This document shows positions 58,216-64,000 of a stretch of 64,000 bases of DNA, piece by piece. Every line of letters begins with the position of its first letter. Within the stretch, counting starts at the first letter, position 1. A model generated the notes under the pieces. The model saw only the letters and a list, made by a program, of their open reading frames with translations, was not told the DNA's origin and ran no database searches. The position numbers and the translations under genes are program-made. The stretch spans positions 4,960,001-5,024,000 of the forward strand of contig CP053153.1 in the NCBI GenBank assembly GCA_014607495.2. Direction: 5' to 3'. The DNA is from Carposina sasakii. Lineage: Eukaryota > Arthropoda > Insecta > Lepidoptera > Carposinidae.

Positions 58216-58690
58216 GTTACGCCATGTAGCGTGATAAGTACTGATAGATGGCGTGGTTAGGAACTCTTCTGGTATTCCCTGGGACTTTAGGACAAAGCTC
58301 GGCTTGGCCTGCCATATGAGAGATTTATCACGTGTAGCCCAATTCGGATAATATATAAGAGTCTACGTTGATGTATGCAATATGTACTTTCCTACATTAT
58401 AAAAACGCATTTTTTCTAGGATAGCATTATTATGGATTAGCTAGTCCGACTACTCGCTATGTGTTCCTAAAGCCAAAAATGTCAATCCTCAGATGTTCTC
58501 ACTGTAATCTGGAATACGGTTTCGCCACGTCAAAAAGTTCACTTTGTCGAGCCGTGTTCAAGGGTCCGGGCCTTTTTAAATGTAAATAAATTTAATTATG
58601 CTTACAGGACACGATCTTTTGACGCGGTCGCGTTGGAAATGAGTTTTGAAACATTATTCGCAACCGGATAATATTCTGAACTAGCGATAT
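58216..58690. other. Non-coding stretch, nothing recognised
   Basis: No supportable feature. Confidence 0.4.
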
Positions 58691-59308
58691 AATAAAATTT
58701 AGGTAAAAAAACCTTTTTAAAAACAAGCTTTTATTTAAATGCGCTAAAAAGAAAAAATAAACTTTTACACTAAAACTTTTACTGTTAATTTATAACGTCA
58801 TTTCAAATTTAACACATTTGACACAATTTATATGTTATAAAAGCTTGTCGCGACATTTAAGTACTCGTATTTACGTTCTTACTTTTAAATGTTTATTAGG
58901 CAGCATCTTTGTGTTGATGTTTCAGATTTTCCCATATTGTTCCCACGCATATCGAAGAAATATCCGTCGACCCTTCCAGAGCTTCGTGTAGAAGAGTAAG
59001 AGAGTAATATACAACAGGGTTCGCCCCGGTGCCCCGAGGTGGTATGTTCACGACATCATGTCATCATGCCATCAGTCCTCGGCAGGGCCTCACCTTGACT
59101 TATTAAAAATTTAAAACTAAGAAAGTAAATACGAGTACTTAAATGTCGCGACAAGCTTTTATAACATATAAATTGTGTCAAATGTGTTAAATTTGAAATG
59201 ACGTTATAAATTAACAGTAAAAGTTTTAGTGTAAAAGTTTATTTTTTCTTTTTAGCGCATTTAAATAAAAGCTTGTTTTTAAAAAGGTTTTTTTACCTAA
59301 ATTTTATT
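58691..59308. repeat. Long inverted repeat, 184-bp identical arms
   Basis: 58691-58874 is, base for base as far as I can read, the complement of 59125-59308. Imperfect pairing continues inward for about 20 bp. The loop (about 58896-59103) is unrelated, GC-richer sequence (gggttcgccccggtgccccg). The arms contain aaacaagcttttatttaaat and ataacgtcatttcaaattta and are non-coding. A transcript would form a very long perfect hairpin. It may be a TIR transposon, a hairpin-RNA locus or a recent inverted duplication. Confidence 0.93.
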
Positions 59309-59800
59309 TTATACTTTTTAGTTTTCACCTGGTAAGTTCCTAAGTCTGTTCATCTCATTCAACGCATCATTATTGCAAGGTCGTTTGCCAGTTAATTTTG
59401 AACAGTCCAGCTCTTCAATGAGGAGCCCTTCTAATGACTTCACCCTACTCAATTGCTTAAAAATATCTGTTTCAAATAGATTTTCAAGTTTTAGAAGTCC
59501 GCCATATTGGATTAAGAGTGACGTCACATTTTTTTCGAGTTACTCTCAGCTAGCCCTTTAATTTGATACCCATATTGTAGGAATGCATTAAAAATAATTG
59601 GTCCGCCATTGTGGGTATGTTTCACACTGTTAATCATGCATTGTCATCCGAACTGAACGTGCTCACCAAATTTCAGCCCAATCGGTTGAGGGCAAGTGCC
59701 TTAAAATTGAGTTGTAAGATTTCACCCGAACAAACATACATTGCAAGTTAAATAAAAGCTTGTAAAAAAGAGTCGATCGACTTCTATAGAAGAAGATGCA
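59309..59800 (-). repeat. Dispersed lepidopteran element with a 70-codon open frame
   Basis: On the plus strand it includes ctcagctagccctttaattt gatacccatattgtagg and ccaaatttcagcccaatcgg ttgag, phrases I recognise from lepidopteran repeats, and ends gttaaataaaagcttgtaaa. On the minus strand 59527-59318 is open with a protein-like composition (KSLEGLLIEELDCSKLTGKR) ending NLPGEN. No domain is recognised. The ending aaataaaagcttgt also occurs inside the arms of the neighbouring inverted repeat. Confidence 0.45.
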
Positions 59801-59900
59801 TTTTTTCACTTTTCTGGCATAAGAAAAAATTAATAGGAGAGAGGTATTATGGATTGTATCTAGCATTACTTTTTGATAGTTCAAATCAGCAAATGGTGTT

Positions 59901-59975
59901 CGCCCGCCACCGTATTTATCTTTGAATCATGAGTTCGATTCGAGTCAGCGTAGCATATAGAGCCCGGTGGTGGGC
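59901..59975 (+). repeat. Family D-related copy with box-B-like motif
   Basis: cgcccgccaccg on the left faces cggtggtgggc on the right (imperfect inverted ends). Between them lies gagttcgattcgagtc (59931-59946), a good tRNA-type internal promoter B box, then agcccggtggtgggc as in other D copies. Confidence 0.55.
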
Positions 59976-61401
59976 AAAAATCATTTGCGATTACTATTTT
60001 TTTAGTTAATGCCAAGTTACAGCTTTCTTGAAAACCTATTATTATTAGTATTCTCTCTTTGGTACCTACAAGTAGGTAGCCTCTGTCCGATTAAGTAATG
60101 AGGTTCCTTTGATTACGAAACCTTTAAAAATCTACAACTAATTAATTCCTTTACACAAATTAAATGAAAACATAAAAATGTGTTCTGCCATTGTTTACCA
60201 TTTTTGTTTTGTAAACAGAGTTAAGTAAATTGTGTCGAAATTTTTCCCTCCACTCGGGGCTTGTGGACGCCATGTTAATGGAAAACAATCGTGTTTTATT
60301 GTACTCGTAAGGTTTGATGGGCATATAAAAGTGCTCACCTTAAAGGAAGGGTCTATACCTTCACGATAATGTCGAAGGATCCTGTACTTAAGATACCCTT
60401 TTAGGTTAGTCGCAAAAAAATCAACGCTTTATTCATTGAGTCGGCGATCTTTTCGGCGCGTGATGCCGATTTGTTAATGTTGAGCCGAATTAAATAGGCG
60501 TCAGTTTAGACGTATTTTTTAATAGATTGTAGATTGACAATTTACCTTTTTCTACGAAATGAGGTAAGATATTGGTTTGGACACAGGAGATAGTAAAATT
60601 GGATGTACGGCATTTCTACTCAGAGATAACGATTTTACTCAGGGCGTTGCATCGTAAATGCTCAAGAGCGCATAGTTATCAAATTGAATGATTAAATAGA
60701 CTGAAAGTTATAGGCACATCTAGGATCCATCGTGATAGCTATAGAATTTTTTACAAAATCGACAAGAGCGGATACTCGTAATGCGACTGTAAACTCTTCT
60801 CTTCTCATCTATTTTAATAGGTCCTACTGTTTAGCTATTTTAATTGGTCCTAAGCCATATTTTTTTAACTGTCCGCATTTTAGCGAAATATAAGCAAAGT
60901 TATAAGCTTAGTGGTAACCATTAGCTACCTACAGTTCAAGATTAAACAGTACCTAGATCTATCATCCATCCAGATATTAATCACGGCAAAGGTAGCGATT
61001 CACGCTAAATCATAACTAGAGCTTTGACCCGTGATTCTAAAGTCTGCTTTTCGTGTTTTGAACGTACCATGAAGCGCTTTCTATTCAGATTGTATCTTAA
61101 ATTCAGCCATTTCGTTCATGAAGGAAAATCAGAGTGGATGTGACATTTGTTCATAACTAGTGTTGGTTGGCTCGTACAGGTCTTTGAGAGCTTTCAGAGT
61201 TTTAAATTTAATCTCGTTCGCGTAGCGTTTGATAGCCGACAATCACGTAGTGTAGCTATTTGACTTTTGTTTGTTGTGAAACGTAAACATAATCTTTCGA
61301 ATTTAAAACATAGGTATAAGCTTCTATGCTGCTCTGGGAGTGAAAAATAACGTGTAATACTACAGCTGCTTCTCTTCCCGGGCATACTGTACAAGCCAGT
61401 A
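59976..61401. other. Non-coding stretch, nothing recognised
   Basis: No supportable feature. Frames at 61194-61454 run into family E. Confidence 0.4.
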
Positions 61402-61552
61402 GAGGGACAAGAGGGTCTTGGTGTTTTGTAGGCGATGGGCTGACCACCTGTCACTACTAACCGAACTTGTACATCTCAATTATACCCTAAAAATTGGTCA
61501 GAAGTGGCACCGTGTATCCGTAAGGGATAAAGGCGTGATTATATGTATGTTT
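61402..61552 (+). repeat. Family E SINE-like copy E5 (near full length)
   Basis: gggacaagagggtcttggtg, ttttgtaggcgatgggctga, cctgtcactactaaccgaac, ggtcagaagtggcaccgtgt, aagggataaaggcgtgatta, tatgtatgtttgta. Relative to E1 and E3 it lacks the stretch between ccgtgt and atccgtaagg. Confidence 0.75.
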
Positions 61553-62099
61553 GTATAAGCTTACTGTATAATCCGTTGACCGTTTCATAGAATAACTTCT
61601 AGTACTATGCCTGATCTCGGAACTAATATTTTTTGTGCAGTGATACAGATAATTTAGTCATGCACATAGTAACTAGCGACATCAACCAAAGGAACTATTC
61701 GGTGAAATGCACTCTACAGTAGTCTACATTGGCGAAGGCTAGTTAACATTGTAGTAGTCTGTCTACATTGCGTATCTCTCTCTACATCGATTATCACATA
61801 TCTTCTCTGTCATTCCTCGATGTTTTCACAGCCGGGTCTGTTTGCGAGCTCAAAGAGTTTGTGAATTCATTTGTAGCTCTATCTCTGCCATTGTATTGCG
61901 AAGGTAAAGTTGCCGTAGACAGCATTAGTGTTCGTTTTAAATACAATTTAAGTTTAACTTTTGTTAAACAATATTGTTTTGCTGAAATTGGCTACAATAT
62001 AGTTAGTTTCTGTGGAGAGTGCTGCTGTGTGAAAGGGCTACTTGCTGAATAATATACAGGTAGACTTAAAAACTATAGTACATATTTCAATATAAAAAA
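61553..62099 (+). other. Non-coding stretch with a weak exon candidate
   Basis: 61832-61903 (72 nt) lies between ctcgatgttttcacag| and gcgaag|gtaaag and is open in one frame (GSVCELKEFVNSFVALSLPL then YCE) within a longer open frame at 61768-62052. The splice sites are mediocre and no family is recognised. Confidence 0.25.
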
Positions 62100-62242
62100 A
62101 TATTAGTGGCCAAGTGCGAATTGCACTCGCCCATGTAAGGTTCTTTAGGTTAAGCACCTACTTATGTCTACCCATGGACAGACCTACCTACAGAAGGTTT
62201 GAGTATTTTTGCCTAATGGTTACGAAACCCTAAAAATACTTG
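62100..62242 (+). repeat. Lepidopteran 'ggccaagtgcga' repeat, decayed
   Basis: ttagtggccaagtgcgaatt, gcactcgcccatgtaaggtt c and the end ggttacgaaaccctaaaaat fit the ends of a repeat very common in Lepidoptera. The middle is diverged. Confidence 0.6.
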
Positions 62243-63459
62243 AAAACATTACTTTCCACTCGATTAAAATAAAGCTTCACATGGAACACTGAAGACGAGG
62301 TAAATGAAAACCTTTCAAGTAAGTAAACTGGACTAAATAATTAAAAATTTATTATCCTGGAGGGAACAGGGCTCAGAAACTTGGTGGGTCAGTGACCTTG
62401 GTTCCTAACATTCCCTTAAAGTTTGGACGTTCCGGACTAGTGTTGTGCACATCCATCAAATTGTTCCCTTACCAGAGTAATCTGTGACCTTATCTACCTA
62501 TATAATAAACGTGGCATTACCTACCTAGGCTACTAGTACTTCAAGGTGCGATACAACCTACTTACTTTAACTGGAACGGAACTGTGGAATTACGAAAGGG
62601 GAAGGTTTAGCATAACTTGAAAGTAATATAAAAAACCATTTTTTAAATTATAAAACATTATGTGCTATGTATACAATTTACAAAAACGTTAATTTATCTA
62701 TATGAAAAAGTGAAAACAAAAACAATAACGCTATTTGTCGGACTTACGTTAATGAACGGTTCGTCGTAACACACTAATGGTACCCATTCTGAAATAATCG
62801 ACATTTGTCCGTGATTCCTACCCGAAAAGGTCAAATCCCTGGTGTTGGGTATATTATATCGGTAACGGTGGTAATGGTTACCCTAATTTATTTAACAGAC
62901 TAGCTCCCATACATTAACCGCTTTCTCAACCATTGAAAAATAACTCTTACCTATGTCTAAGAAAATAAATTGCTGTCATGTCTCAACTCAACCGAATGTC
63001 AACAAATATGTAGTACAAATAATGTTGTACATATAGGTATTTAATTAAATTTTAATCTATTTGCAATTCTGAATATTAACAAATGATTTATCTGTAAGTT
63101 CTAAAGTTTTCAATAAAAAAAACATCGAAACTATGCCATCACAAACTCAAATGATGTCACCCATGTCTATCCATTATTAGCAATTTATTAAAATTCAGAA
63201 TAAAATGTACACTTAAAACTTATCCGTAGCCATCCCATCCCTATGAGGTATACATTCGTTTAGAACTGGGTAATTTTTATTAGCCAACTTACAAACTTGG
63301 AACTTTTGTTACACAGCGACTGGACCGCTCTGTACAGGGATTGAACCAGAACTTCTTAGAGTTACTGAAGTATTTAACGGATACTTGTGTATTACTTAGC
63401 GGCTAGCAATATATCTTACATAGTACCTACCTACCTAGTATTAAGGTTCTTGTTTTATA
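62243..63459. other. Non-coding stretch, nothing recognised
   Basis: A box-B-like word exists on the minus strand near 63339 but has no box A or cloverleaf. Confidence 0.4.
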
Positions 63460-63735
63460 CATACGCACACGGCTGTTTCCGAAATGCTGGATTATGACTA
63501 CGAACTGCTGATGATTACATTGAATTTGATGATGGCCTCATAGCTACTGGGTTCCCGGTAGGTGCATCGATGTTTGTTTCGAGGGATGATAGATGTCCCA
63601 GGTATATCATTATTTGTGATGAGTTACTAGCTTATAGCCTAAGAAAATGCCCGAGTTCCTTAGTCGACTCTTACGACATGCACGGAAGGAGATGCAGCTA
63701 ATTTATTCTAGTGTAGTCCCGCGTCAGCATAAGTT
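63460..63735 (-). repeat. Family A copy A10
   Basis: tacgcacacggctgtttccg, aaatgctgg, gagttactagcttatagcct, aagaaaatgcccgagttcct, tagtcgactcttacgacatg, cacggaaggagatgcagcta. The ends are well kept. The middle is unlike other copies and may be replaced. Confidence 0.75.
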
Positions 63736-64000
63736 CATTGTATATGATTTTTTTAAAATGAAAAACCGACTTCCTCCCTATGAGTAGGGTTGCCAGGCGT
63801 CCGGATAAACCCGGACAGAGTCAGGCTTTTTGGTCGTGTGTCCGACCAAAATTAACGTTGTCCGGCCTGACCGGCTTTTGTTAGGCTTTTCACCAAGCGC
63901 GGATCCATGGGGTCATGGGGCTCATGACCACTCCCCTGGGACTTAAGCCAACTTAGGCAATGCAATAATTTTATGAGCGACAGCGAAGATCGTAAAGTTA
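63736..64000. other. Tail of window with a CCGG-rich repeat-like block
   Basis: 63786-63890 carries gttgccaggcgtccggataa acccggacagag, ttgtccggcctgaccggctt, reminiscent of a dispersed lepidopteran repeat. No other copy is in this window. The end runs off the edge. Confidence 0.35.

Noticed and set aside
63325..63360. tRNA gene from a box-B-like ggttcaatccctg on the minus strand
   Set aside because: No box A or foldable arms at the right distance.

Overview
The window is eukaryotic nuclear DNA, almost certainly from a moth or butterfly (Lepidoptera). It is AT-rich and scattered with short 'gtaggtacctac'-type runs. It carries repeat families that I recognise as typical of lepidopteran genomes: the 'gcagtggactgcaataggctgatgatgatga' end cut here into parts, the 'ggccaagtgcga...gaaaccctaaaaa' repeat, the 'gacttcgtccgcgtgg' type element and the 'gtacaataaagaat' LINE tail. 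No bacterial operon, phage, CRISPR array or rRNA is present. No intact protein-coding gene can be shown. Most open frames of 60-110 codons look like chance or repeat shadows.

Layout. 1-1190 is the reverse-transcriptase part of a 5'-truncated, frameshifted non-LTR retrotransposon on the minus strand, running off the left edge. 1.2-25 kb is non-coding sequence packed with repeats: family A (unclassified, at least ten copies across the window), family B (about 385-bp TA-inserting MITE, four copies within 14 kb), family C (ATCGAT-rich TIR element), SINE-like families D and E, RTE-tailed retroposon F, and several one-off foldback MITEs. Several insertions are nested, so their relative ages can be read directly.

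Around 25.85-26.68 kb the sequence turns CpG-rich and ends in a strong splice donor (CAAG|GTAAGT). I read this as a promoter and non-coding first exon of a plus-strand gene. The rest of the window would then be a giant first intron. Candidate downstream 5'-UTR or micro-exons lie at 46215-46460 (acceptor and donor, closed in all frames) and 52853-52882 (30 nt). Another GC-rich candidate exon with a donor lies at 21480-21554, and a TATA-bearing CpG patch at 35.47-35.6 kb. None identifies the gene.

The right half (27-64 kb) is again intron-like or intergenic repeats. Its most striking structures are a 618-bp inverted repeat with 184-bp arms that I read as identical (58691-59308), a SINE-like copy flanked by a perfect 26-bp direct repeat (51496-51706), a SINE inside a MITE with a 7-bp duplication (27620-27832), and a 93-bp near-identical direct repeat (48482-48892). 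Just upstream, at 20393-20497, lie two abutting perfect palindromes.

All family letters (A-L) are labels used only here. Family membership was judged by eye.
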